Positions 13,214-19,552 of a stretch of DNA of 27,936 bases are shown in pieces. The position numbers were made by a program, and so were the translations under genes. The stretch lies in IMG/VR virus record IMGVR_UViG_3300001589_000118, positions 1-27,936 of that record; one strand, 5' to 3'. Below the pieces are notes generated by a model that was given only the letters and a program-made list of their open reading frames with translations, ran no database searches and was not told where the DNA came from. Numbering within the stretch: the first letter of the stretch is position 1; each line of letters opens with the position of its first letter. The DNA comes from a virus.

Positions 13214-13923
13214 TTTTATTAATAGATGCCGATAGTTTAATTTTTGCAAGTTGTTATCGTAAAAGGGAAAACCCGGAAGATCAAAAATATTATACCAATA
13301 TAGCAGATGCCAGGAACAAGTTTGATGAGCAATATATGCGAATTGTAAATGACTTAGAAGAAAAATACACTATTGATAAGGTGCTTTGTTTTAGTGGCTC
13401 AAAAGGTAATTTTAGGAAACTAATTACAAGCAAATACAAAGCCAATAGAAAAAAACAAGAAATGCCGCCGCTGCTCCAAGATATGCACCAGTACGTCAAA
13501 ACTCAATACGATAGTATTTTTGGGTATGGCATAGAAACAGATGATATTGTTGCTAGGTACTGGCATAACATAAGCCAGGATATTGGGCGCGATGAGGTTA
13601 TGATTGTCTCAATCGACAAAGACTACCGGCAATTCGCGGCCCTTATTTACAACTATCATTTTAAACATAAAGAGGTTTTAAACATTACAGAAGAACAAGC
13701 TATGTTTAATTTTTACTCGCAAATGATTGAGGGCGACACCGCGGACAATGTAAATTACTTTAAAGGAAAAGGAAAAAGATTTGCGGAAAAACATTTTGCG
13801 AATTGTGTAACCAAATACCAATATACTAGGAGGCTATATGAATTATTTAAACAACAATATAAAGGCAAAGCCAGGCAGAAATATACTGAGTGTTACAACC
13901 TTTTAAAATTAAGGACAAATTGA
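13210..13923 (+). CDS. 5'-3' exonuclease / FEN-type nuclease (PIN-like)
   Basis: A 237-residue protein with the acidic metal ligands of the flap endonuclease/5'-3' exonuclease family: LLIDADSLIF (3-12, Asp6 and Asp8), YGIETDDIVA (106-115), IVSIDKDYRQ (132-141, Asp136 and Asp138) and IEGDTADNVNYFKGKGKRFA (173-192), the helix-3-turn-helix DNA-binding part. SKYKANRK (74-81) is the conserved basic stretch. Such enzymes trim 5' ends and flaps during phage replication and recombination. Size is close to compact phage members such as those of T5/T7 type, though shorter than the PolA domain. It overlaps the next gene. Confidence 0.8.
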   Translation: MILLIDADSLIFASCYRKRENPEDQKYYTNIADARNKFDEQYMRIVNDLEEKYTIDKVLCFSGSKGNFRKLITSKYKANRKKQEMPPLLQDMHQYVKTQYDSIFGYGIETDDIVARYWHNISQDIGRDEVMIVSIDKDYRQFAALIYNYHFKHKEVLNITEEQAMFNFYSQMIEGDTADNVNYFKGKGKRFAEKHFANCVTKYQYTRRLYELFKQQYKGKARQKYTECYNLLKLRTN

Positions 13924-14405
13924 TTGTTATAAAAGTTACAGAAAAAGACAAAAACTTTGCTTTAAAACAAATTGAAAATTTTGCTAAAATAAAACAAGGG
14001 GCCTGGAGGTATAAAGGTGTTGAAGCCTGGCGTGGAATAGTTTGCGAAATGCTTGCTAGTAAATATTTTGAAGCTAATTACGATGTTAAAAAGCCGGCAA
14101 AGGGTTTGGATAGTACCGGAGTAATTGACGATTGCGATATGGTAATTGGCACTAATAAAATAGAAATAAAGTCTGCTACTAAAAACTATTTTAAATATAT
14201 AATGCCAAAGGTAAATAATGTAAATTTAAACCCTAAAGATTATTATATTGGCGTAAAGTATAATGAAACTACAGAGCCAAATGAGGTGCAAATAATAGGC
14301 TGGATTGCTCATTTAGATATTATTAAATTTCCTATAAAAAAAAACAAAGGCGCTGCTTATTACGAAGTGCCATTTAATAAACTAAAATTAATAAAACAAA
14401 AATAA
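13920..14405 (+). CDS. Putative PD-(D/E)XK nuclease / restriction-fold protein
   Basis: A 161-residue protein if it starts at TTG 13920, which overlaps the exonuclease TGA; an in-frame GTG at 13890 would add 10 residues. WRGIVCEMLASKYFEANYDV (37-56) is the helix with a conserved Glu, and DDCDMVIGTNKIEIKSATKN (70-89) is a clear PD-(D/E)XK core with Asp73, Glu82 and Lys84. NPKDYYIGVKYNE and IIGWIAHLD are later strands of the same fold, as in type II restriction-like proteins. It probably cuts DNA; target unknown. The stop overlaps the next ATG (TAATG). Confidence 0.6.
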   Translation: MIVIKVTEKDKNFALKQIENFAKIKQGAWRYKGVEAWRGIVCEMLASKYFEANYDVKKPAKGLDSTGVIDDCDMVIGTNKIEIKSATKNYFKYIMPKVNNVNLNPKDYYIGVKYNETTEPNEVQIIGWIAHLDIIKFPIKKNKGAAYYEVPFNKLKLIKQK

Positions 14406-15061
14406 TGGAAAAAGAAGAATATAAATATCAAGTTATAACAAACCCAACAGATTTAGGCTATCTTTTAAAAGCGCTAACTGGAACAGAAATATTTAAAAAA
14501 ACAAGAACAAGGAATGTAATTGAACATAGGTCTTTTTTTTGCTATTTGCTAAATAAAAAATTTAAACTAGGGCCAACAGCAATAGCTAAGTTTATGAAAG
14601 AAAATACTGAGCTAAAAAGCTACGATCATTCAACGGCAATTTATGCTATTAAAAAATTTAAAGACTATAAAAAAGAAAAAAAGCAATACTTTGAAGACTT
14701 AGAAGAATATTTTGATGTTCAACCAAACCAGGAATTTAAAGATTTGCCAAAATTACAGCGGTTATATATGCAGCAAGAAAATTTAACAAAAAGATTGCAT
14801 AGGGCCGTTTACAAAATTAAAAAACTAGAAGAAGAAAGAGTAAGTGTAAACCGCTCAAAAGAAGAAATAAAACAAGCAAAGAAAAAATTAAATAATTTAA
14901 AAGAAAATATTTTAGATGGTTACACCGAAAACGAATTAAATTACAGAAGATTAACCAGCGATCAAAAAAAGATTTTTGATGATAGGGTGTCTTTAATTTT
15001 AAAAAGTTTTAATTGGAATACGGATAGCAATAAATACGAGGTTATATATTGCGGAGAATAA
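14405..15061 (+). CDS. DnaA domain-IV-like replication initiator candidate
   Basis: A 218-residue protein. Residues 35-86 match the DNA-binding C-terminal domain of DnaA: RSFFCYLLNKKFKLGPTAIA (42-61), then SYDHSTAIYAIKKF (72-85), equivalent to the DHTTV signature helix that reads DnaA boxes. There is no AAA+ domain. Instead a long Lys/Glu coiled coil (about 110-175, KRLHRAVYKIKKLEEERV) and a C-terminal tail follow. It may mark the phage origin or compete with host DnaA. In this family the helix-turn-helix alone can also act as a plain DNA-binding regulator. Translation is coupled to the nuclease upstream (TAATG). Confidence 0.62.
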   Translation: MEKEEYKYQVITNPTDLGYLLKALTGTEIFKKTRTRNVIEHRSFFCYLLNKKFKLGPTAIAKFMKENTELKSYDHSTAIYAIKKFKDYKKEKKQYFEDLEEYFDVQPNQEFKDLPKLQRLYMQQENLTKRLHRAVYKIKKLEEERVSVNRSKEEIKQAKKKLNNLKENILDGYTENELNYRRLTSDQKKIFDDRVSLILKSFNWNTDSNKYEVIYCGE

Positions 15062-15068
15062 TAAAAAT

Positions 15069-15224
15069 ATGATAAAAAAGGAATGGCATTTTATGCTAAA
15101 AAAACAAACTATGAACAGAAAAAAAATAATACAAAGATTGCAACAATTATTTGATAAGCTGCCAAAGGGAGAAAAAAGAAAAGCCCTACAAAAAAAGCTG
15201 CTTAATTTAAAGCTAAATAAATAA
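15069..15224 (+). CDS. Small basic helical protein, unknown
   Basis: A 51-residue, very basic protein (MIKKEWHFMLKKQTMNRKKI, then QRLQQLFDKLPKGEKRKALQ). It is mostly helical and ends just before the CGTTATATAT element, so it is probably the last gene of the early block. Nucleic-acid binding is possible. An internal ATG at 15111 gives a shorter alternative. Confidence 0.5.
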   Translation: MIKKEWHFMLKKQTMNRKKIIQRLQQLFDKLPKGEKRKALQKKLLNLKLNK

Positions 15225-15226
15225 AT

Positions 15227-15246
15227 AAATTAAATACGTTATATAT
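15227..15246 (+). promoter_or_regulatory. CGTTATATAT start-adjacent motif (late-type leader)
   Basis: The 20 bases directly before the ATG at 15247 are identical to 26454-26473, 11 kb away in front of the protease gene. They end ACGTTATATAT. Such an exact match between unrelated genes argues for function. Confidence 0.65.
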
Positions 15247-16497
15247 ATGGAGTTAGTTAAGATCAACCAGGTAAAGCCAAACGAAAAAAACCCTAGATTT
15301 ATAAAAGACTATAAATTTGAAAAGCTAGTAAAATCTATTAAGGAATTTCCTCAGATGCTAAAATTGCGCCCTATTGTAGTAAATAGCGATATGGTTGTAC
15401 TGGGTGGGAATATGCGTTTAAAGGCTTGTAAGGAAGCCGGGCTTGATGAGGTGTATATTTTAAAAGCTGATAACCTTACAGAAGAACAGCAACAAGAATT
15501 TATTGTAAAAGACAATGTAGGGTTTGGAGAATGGGATTGGGATATACTGGCTAACGAATGGGATATAAAACAATTAGAGGAATGGGGCTTAGATGGTTTT
15601 CCTTTTGAGGAAGAAACGGCTGAAAAAGAAGAACATAATAAACTTCACGACATTTTTATTATACCGCCGTTTAGTGTTTTAGATACAAAGCAAGGGTACT
15701 GGATAGATAGAAAAAAATATTGGAAAGAATTAATTGGAGATAACGGCGAAACTAGGGAGGGGCTTTTAGGTGGCGGAATAATGGAGCAAAGACATAGCGG
15801 AGTTAGCATACTTGATCCGGTGCTTGCTGAGATATCCAATAGATGGTTTGGCATAGAAAACGGAAAAACTTTTGATTGCTTTGCTGGGGATAGTGTTTTT
15901 GGTTATGTAAGCGACGCGCTGGGGAATACTTTTACCGGAATAGAATTAAGGCAAGAACAAGCCGATTTAAACAATAAAAGGTTAAAAGGTAGTAAGAGTA
16001 CCTATATTTGTGATGATGGCGTAAACGTGCTAAAACACATACCAGCGGCCAGTCAAGACCTATTGTTTAGCTGTCCGCCATATTTTGATTTAGAAGTTTA
16101 CTCTGAACTTAAAAATGATGCCAGCAACCAGGAAAGCTATGCAGACTTTTTAAAAATATTAGACAAGGCATTTACTGGGGCTATAAAGTGTTTAAAGGAA
16201 GATAGGTTTGCGGTTATTGTGGTCGGGGATATTAGAGATAAAAAAGGTTTTTATTATGGTTTCCCGGATGATATAAAAAATATATTTTTAAAAAATGGCG
16301 TGCAAATATATAACGAAATGGTAATGGCGGATAGTTTAGGCTCATTGCCTCAAAGAGTAGGGCGCTATATGATAAATAGAAAAATTGGAAAATGCCATCA
16401 AAACGTTTTAGTATTTTACAAAGGCAATACCAAAAATATTAGAAAAAATTATAAAAAATTAAACTTTACAAATTTAGATGAAAGCACAAATGTATAA
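15247..16497 (+). CDS. ParB-like / DNA methyltransferase fusion
   Basis: A 416-residue fusion. Residues 1-115 are ParB/sulfiredoxin-like: VKINQVKPNEKNPR (4-17) and MVVLGGNMRLKACKEAG (49-65) with the GGxxR box. Residues 205-400 are a SAM-dependent DNA methyltransferase: TFDCFAGDSVFGY (208-220) and FTGIELRQEQA (229-239) form the SAM pocket, and FSCPPYFDLE (274-283) is the catalytic (S/D/N)PPY-type motif IV with Cys before the first Pro. The class modifies adenine N6 or cytosine N4 in DNA, often protecting phage genomes from restriction or marking them. The catalytic motif comes after the SAM motif. There is no restriction partner next to it. It heads the packaging block and overlaps the SpeD-like gene by 20 bases. 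Confidence 0.82.
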   Translation: MELVKINQVKPNEKNPRFIKDYKFEKLVKSIKEFPQMLKLRPIVVNSDMVVLGGNMRLKACKEAGLDEVYILKADNLTEEQQQEFIVKDNVGFGEWDWDILANEWDIKQLEEWGLDGFPFEEETAEKEEHNKLHDIFIIPPFSVLDTKQGYWIDRKKYWKELIGDNGETREGLLGGGIMEQRHSGVSILDPVLAEISNRWFGIENGKTFDCFAGDSVFGYVSDALGNTFTGIELRQEQADLNNKRLKGSKSTYICDDGVNVLKHIPAASQDLLFSCPPYFDLEVYSELKNDASNQESYADFLKILDKAFTGAIKCLKEDRFAVIVVGDIRDKKGFYYGFPDDIKNIFLKNGVQIYNEMVMADSLGSLPQRVGRYMINRKIGKCHQNVLVFYKGNTKNIRKNYKKLNFTNLDESTNV

Positions 16498-16747
16498 TTA
16501 CGCGGTGTGGGTTGATGAGACAAACCCAGTTGCACTAAAAAACAAATACAATGAACTACTAAGACAAAGCGGTTTTAATGTGTTAGACGTAGCCGAAAAG
16601 CATTTTAAGCCTTTTGGTTATACCGCGCTTTTTTTATTAAGCGAAAGCCATTTAGCAATTCATACTTTCCCGGAGCATAACGAAACCTATATAGAGTTAT
16701 CAAGTTGCGTAAAAGATCCTTTTAATTTATTTATAAAAAATCATTAA
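16478..16747 (+). CDS. speD: Minimal S-adenosylmethionine decarboxylase (SpeD/SpeH-class) homologue
   Basis: An 89-residue protein. YTALFLLSESHLAIHTFPEH (48-67) is the signature of prokaryotic AdoMet decarboxylase, a self-cleaving pyruvoyl enzyme: cleavage between Glu56 and Ser57 would make the pyruvoyl group, with His62 and Cys77 (in IELSSCV) as the other catalytic residues. Their spacing is the same as Ser63, His68 and Cys83 of the Thermotoga maritima enzyme (offset 6 each). The protein ends just after the DPF stretch, so about 30 residues of the usual 115-130 are missing at the C-terminus. The family makes decarboxylated SAM for spermidine, but some relatives have become ornithine or arginine decarboxylases. 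No spermidine synthase is present in the window. Confidence 0.8.
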   Translation: MKAQMYNYAVWVDETNPVALKNKYNELLRQSGFNVLDVAEKHFKPFGYTALFLLSESHLAIHTFPEHNETYIELSSCVKDPFNLFIKNH

Positions 16748-16878
16748 TGGAAAAAGATATTAGAGGTATGTCATTGCCGGAAAGGTACAAGTATATAAAC
16801 GAACAAAAACGGAAAAGGTTTAACCCCACAAGGGAAGAAAAAGAAGCACAAAAGAAAAAAAATAATGAACAAAGATAG
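16747..16878 (+). CDS. Small charged protein, unknown
   Basis: A 43-residue, highly charged protein (MEKDIRGMSLPERYKYINEQ, then KRKRFNPTREEKEAQKKKNN). Its ATG overlaps the SpeD stop (TAATG), and its last 14 bases overlap the small terminase gene. Probably unstructured; no function recognised. Confidence 0.5.
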   Translation: MEKDIRGMSLPERYKYINEQKRKRFNPTREEKEAQKKKNNEQR

Positions 16879-17224
16879 ACACATAAAAAAGGAGAGTTTA
16901 CTCAAGGCCCTGGAACAAAGTTTGGGGGTTGTAACTGTAGCTTGTAAAAAAGCGGACATACCTAGATCAACATATTATAAGTGGCTTAAAGAAGATGAGG
17001 CTTTTGCTATTGAGGTAAGGGATATAGAAAACGTTGCTTTAGATTTTGCCGAAAGCCAATTACATAAACAAATATCCGCAAACTCGACCGCGGCTACAAT
17101 ATTTTATTTAAAGACCAAAGGTAAAAAAAGAGGCTATATTGAGCGCCAAGAAATAACTGGGGCTGATGGCATGCCAACTAACTTTCAAATAGAAATAATT
17201 GATAAAACCGAAGATACAGACTAA
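16865..17224 (+). CDS. terS: Terminase small subunit
   Basis: A 119-residue protein. An N-terminal helix-turn-helix (LLKALEQSLGVVTVACKKAD, then IPRSTYYKWLKED, about 12-44) is followed by a helical stretch (VALDFAESQLHKQISANSTA) and by ATIFYLKTKGKKRGY (92-106), the usual ending before the C-terminal tail that contacts the large subunit. This architecture is common to small terminases that recognise the packaging start site. It sits directly before, and overlaps, the large subunit gene. Length is typical. Confidence 0.8.
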   Translation: MNKDRHIKKESLLKALEQSLGVVTVACKKADIPRSTYYKWLKEDEAFAIEVRDIENVALDFAESQLHKQISANSTAATIFYLKTKGKKRGYIERQEITGADGMPTNFQIEIIDKTEDTD

Positions 17225-18362
17225 TATTGTTTATAAGCATTTAGCAAATACAGATAAAAAAATTGTAGTTGAGCAAGGTGGAACTCGCTCCGGTAAAACC
17301 TACAATATACTTTTATGGATAATATTTAACTATTGCTCCCAAAACAATAATAAGATTATAACAATATGCCGTAAATCATTTCCAAGTCTAAGGGCGACAG
17401 TTATGAGGGATTTTATGTTCATACTACAAAACTATAAATGCTATAGCGAACAATACCATAATAAGTCTAACTCCGAATATAATTTGTTTGGAAACCTGGT
17501 AGAATTTATATCACTAGACCAGCCCCAAAAAATTAGGGGCCGCAAAAGAGACTTGCTATTTGTAAACGAGGGAAACGAATTGTATTACGAAGATATGCAG
17601 CAATTACTATTTAGAACTCAAGATAGAATTATTTTAGATTTTAACCCGTCTGACGAATACCACTGGATATATGATAAATTAATACCTAGGGACGATTGCG
17701 TATTTTTTAAAACAACCTATTTAGATAACCCATTTATTGAGGCATCAATTAAAAGCGAGATTGAGCGCCTTAAAGATACAGACGAACAATACTGGCAAAT
17801 TTACGGCCTAGGGGAAAGAGCCGCAAGTAGAAGCACTATTTTTAAATATGTTGAGGTTAACCAAATACCTAAAGAAGCTGAACTAATTGCATACGGAATG
17901 GATTTTGGGTACACGAATGATCCTAGCACATTTGTATCGGTTTACAGCCAGGGCCACAATTTATATATACAAGAACATTTATATAGAACGCAAATGAATA
18001 CAAGCGATATAAATAACTTTTTAAAACAACTTAATTTAACAAGCAAACCAATTTATGCGGATAGCGCCGAGCCAAGGTTAATATCTGAATTGCGTGCTAT
18101 GGGCCACAATATATTTTCTAGTATAAAAGGTAAGGATAGTATTAATGCCGGGATAGATCTACTTAAAAGGTACAAAATACACATACTAGCAACCTCAACA
18201 AACGCCATAAGCGAATTTAGAAACTACAAATGGAAAGAGGATAAAGCTGGTATGTTGATTAATACGCCGGAGGATAAAAATAACCATATAATTGATCCTT
18301 GTCGTTACGCAACCTACTCAATATTAAGCAGACCAAACTTTGGTAAATATGCCTTACACTAA
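17199..18362 (+). CDS. terL: Terminase large subunit
   Basis: A 387-residue packaging motor and nuclease. ATPase domain: Walker A QGGTRSGKT (26-34), Walker B LLFVNEGNEL (119-128), coupling motif ILDFNPS (145-151). Nuclease domain: YGMDFGYTNDP (232-242, Asp235), IYADSAEPR (285-293, Asp288) and NHIIDPCRY (362-370, Asp366), the RNase H-like acidic triad. It pumps DNA through the portal and cuts the concatemer. It has no ATG before Walker A; the TTG at 17199 overlapping the small subunit gives full-length N-terminal sequence (KIQTNIVYKHL), so I use it. The protein is a little shorter than average (400-450) but complete in motifs. Confidence 0.93.
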   Translation: MIKPKIQTNIVYKHLANTDKKIVVEQGGTRSGKTYNILLWIIFNYCSQNNNKIITICRKSFPSLRATVMRDFMFILQNYKCYSEQYHNKSNSEYNLFGNLVEFISLDQPQKIRGRKRDLLFVNEGNELYYEDMQQLLFRTQDRIILDFNPSDEYHWIYDKLIPRDDCVFFKTTYLDNPFIEASIKSEIERLKDTDEQYWQIYGLGERAASRSTIFKYVEVNQIPKEAELIAYGMDFGYTNDPSTFVSVYSQGHNLYIQEHLYRTQMNTSDINNFLKQLNLTSKPIYADSAEPRLISELRAMGHNIFSSIKGKDSINAGIDLLKRYKIHILATSTNAISEFRNYKWKEDKAGMLINTPEDKNNHIIDPCRYATYSILSRPNFGKYALH

Positions 18363-18369
18363 AAATAAA

Positions 18370-18401
18370 TTTGTGTATATGTTAATAAGTTTGTATATTG
18401 T
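18370..18401 (+). promoter_or_regulatory. Early-type promoter (TTTG - TATATTGT)
   Basis: TTTG (18370-18373), a 20-bp spacer and TATATTGT (18394-18401). The spacer contains GTTAATAAGTT as at 11561-11571, and the -7 box is identical to that at 11581. The leader that follows ends ATACAAAACAGAT (18415-18427) before the ATG at 18428. Confidence 0.65.
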
Positions 18402-18414
18402 GGTATATTAATCA

Positions 18415-18427
18415 ATACAAAACAGAT
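18415..18427 (+). promoter_or_regulatory. Early leader element, variant ATACAAAACAGAT
   Basis: Variant of the early 13-mer abutting the ATG at 18428. Closely related copies AAATAAAACAGAT lie at 18788-18800 and 18927-18939 before the starts at 18801 and 18940. Confidence 0.55.
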
Positions 18428-18619
18428 ATGAAAGACCCAGTAAAATTACCACTAGAAGAATATAGAAAACTATATGCTATTAAGTTGAGGTTAGAAGCCT
18501 ACTTTAGTTATATGGAAGACGATCGGGGTGTACTAAAAGAATTAGCTCCATCTTTTTTAGATGATGCAAAAGAGTTGATTAATGAGTATAATAAATTAAC
18601 CAATGAAAAAGCATATTAA
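18428..18619 (+). CDS. Small unknown helical protein
   Basis: A 63-residue acidic helical protein (MKDPVKLPLEEYRKLYAIKL, later YMEDDRGVLKELAPSFLDDA). The ATG at 18428 is chosen because the leader element abuts it; an upstream GTG at 18398 lies in the promoter. It overlaps the membrane peptide gene by 17 bases. No relative recognised. Confidence 0.6.
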   Translation: MKDPVKLPLEEYRKLYAIKLRLEAYFSYMEDDRGVLKELAPSFLDDAKELINEYNKLTNEKAY

Positions 18620-18701
18620 GACAGAAATAATAATAGTGTTAATGCTTGCATTTTTTGCGATCGCATTAAACGCCTTAAACATATATATAAATGGAAAGTA
18701 A
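18603..18701 (+). CDS. 32-residue single-pass membrane peptide
   Basis: MKKHIKTEIIIVLMLAFFAI followed by ALNALNIYINGK: a basic N-terminus and one hydrophobic segment (about residues 8-25). It overlaps both neighbours, which supports translation. It might act in superinfection exclusion or membrane anchoring, but this is only a guess from topology. Confidence 0.5.
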   Translation: MKKHIKTEIIIVLMLAFFAIALNALNIYINGK

Positions 18702-18789
18702 TTGTTGCGGCGCAGAAGCCAGTTATCTTAGCGATGAGATTTGTAGCGCTTGCTTAGAGCATTGCGAAATGATCGAACTAGAAGAATAA
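18691..18789 (+). CDS. 32-residue zinc-ribbon-like micro-protein
   Basis: MESNCCGAEASYLSDEICSA followed by CLEHCEMIELEE: CCGAE, then CSAC, then C. The CCGAE...CxxCxEHCE pattern is one I recall from tiny metal-binding proteins in Bacteroidota and their phages. Four or five Cys could bind one zinc. Its start overlaps the previous gene. Role unknown. Confidence 0.6.
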   Translation: MESNCCGAEASYLSDEICSACLEHCEMIELEE

Positions 18790-18800
18790 ATAAAACAGAT
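18788..18800 (+). promoter_or_regulatory. Early leader element, variant AAATAAAACAGAT
   Basis: Abuts the ATG at 18801; identical to 18927-18939. Confidence 0.5.
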
Positions 18801-18932
18801 ATGAAAAACATTTTCTCAGTATTAAAAATAAAAAATAACAAGGTAACTTTAAAAACAAGGCCGCTAATGATAGTACCGCTATCCAGGTGTAAATTTGTAG
18901 ATCAAAAAAGACACTTTGTAACCATAAAATAA
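18801..18932 (+). CDS. Small basic protein, unknown
   Basis: A 43-residue basic protein (MKNIFSVLKIKNNKVTLKTR, then PLMIVPLSRCKFVDQKRHFV). The ATG at 18801 is chosen because of the leader element; upstream in-frame codons belong to the zinc-ribbon gene region. Predicted beta strands, no domain recognised. Confidence 0.55.
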   Translation: MKNIFSVLKIKNNKVTLKTRPLMIVPLSRCKFVDQKRHFVTIK

Positions 18933-18939
18933 AACAGAT
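18927..18939 (+). promoter_or_regulatory. Early leader element, variant AAATAAAACAGAT
   Basis: Abuts the ATG at 18940; overlaps the previous stop codon. Confidence 0.5.
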
Positions 18940-19068
18940 ATGAAACAAATAATAGATAAATTTTTAATTAAAAAAAACATAAGGCCTTACAAGATCATAG
19001 CTTTAAGTACTGGTGTAATTGTAGAACATTACCGCAATGGTAAACTAAAAACAGAATATTATGAATAA
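18940..19068 (+). CDS. Small basic protein, unknown
   Basis: A 42-residue protein (MKQIIDKFLIKKNIRPYKII, then ALSTGVIVEHYRNGKLKTEY). A helix followed by a beta hairpin. It overlaps the next gene by eight bases. Its length and layout resemble the neighbouring 43-residue protein, but I see no clear sequence similarity. Confidence 0.55.
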   Translation: MKQIIDKFLIKKNIRPYKIIALSTGVIVEHYRNGKLKTEYYE

Positions 19069-19312
19069 ACTTGCAGAAATTATAGAAACGTATATTAACG
19101 GAAACATAACTATTGCTAAAAACCAATTTAGGTATTGGAGAGTAGATTTAATTCAAATAGTACAATGCAGCGAATTTTTTGGCATACGAAAAACTATAAA
19201 AATATTAAAAGCTATAGGCCTTTCAGATACTTGTATTATTAATTCCTTTCACGATTTTGATAGACAAAACATAGACGAGGCTAAAACAATATTATTAAAT
19301 AACTTTTATTAA
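19061..19312 (+). CDS. Small unknown helical protein
   Basis: An 83-residue protein (MNKLAEIIETYINGNITIAK, later RKTIKILKAIGLSDTCIINS). Mostly helical and moderately basic; FFGIRKTIKILKAIG could be part of a helix-turn-helix. The start overlaps the upstream gene. No function recognised. Confidence 0.6.
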   Translation: MNKLAEIIETYINGNITIAKNQFRYWRVDLIQIVQCSEFFGIRKTIKILKAIGLSDTCIINSFHDFDRQNIDEAKTILLNNFY

Positions 19313-19324
19313 AAACAAAATATT

Positions 19325-19450
19325 ATGAGCGATTGGTTTGACAATTTAAACCCGGCAGATTTACCGGAATACGAATGCAGCGAATGCGGTGCGGAAATAA
19401 ATAAGCCTGGCGTATGTAGTGGGGTTTGTCACGAAGCAAGTATGTTGTAA
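19325..19450 (+). CDS. 41-residue zinc-ribbon-like micro-protein
   Basis: MSDWFDNLNPADLPEYECSE followed by CGAEINKPGVCSGVCHEASM: a CxxC(G) pair at 18-21 and CxxxCH at 31-36, spaced as in a small zinc knuckle. It is the last gene of the micro-gene cluster, and a terminator follows. The second such protein in 700 bases suggests a set of small adaptor-type proteins. Confidence 0.58.
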   Translation: MSDWFDNLNPADLPEYECSECGAEINKPGVCSGVCHEASML

Positions 19451-19472
19451 ATAGTAAGTAATTTTTAAGTAA

Positions 19473-19504
19473 ATAGGGCTGCCTTAATTGGTGGCCTTTT
19501 TTTT
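19473..19504 (+). terminator. Rho-independent terminator ending the micro-gene cluster
   Basis: Stem AGGGCTGCC (19475-19483) / GGTGGCCTT (19490-19498) with three G-T pairs and loop TTAATT, then a T tract to 19504. Confidence 0.84.
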
Positions 19505-19540
19505 ATTATATTTACTTAGTATAAAAAACCATTTTAAAAA

Positions 19541-19552
19541 CGTTATATAGAT
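19541..19552 (+). promoter_or_regulatory. CGTTATATAG start-adjacent motif (late-type leader)
   Basis: CGTTATATAGAT runs into the ATG at 19553, following a terminator, and is preceded by CATTTTAAAAA. It opens the tail module. Confidence 0.57.
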
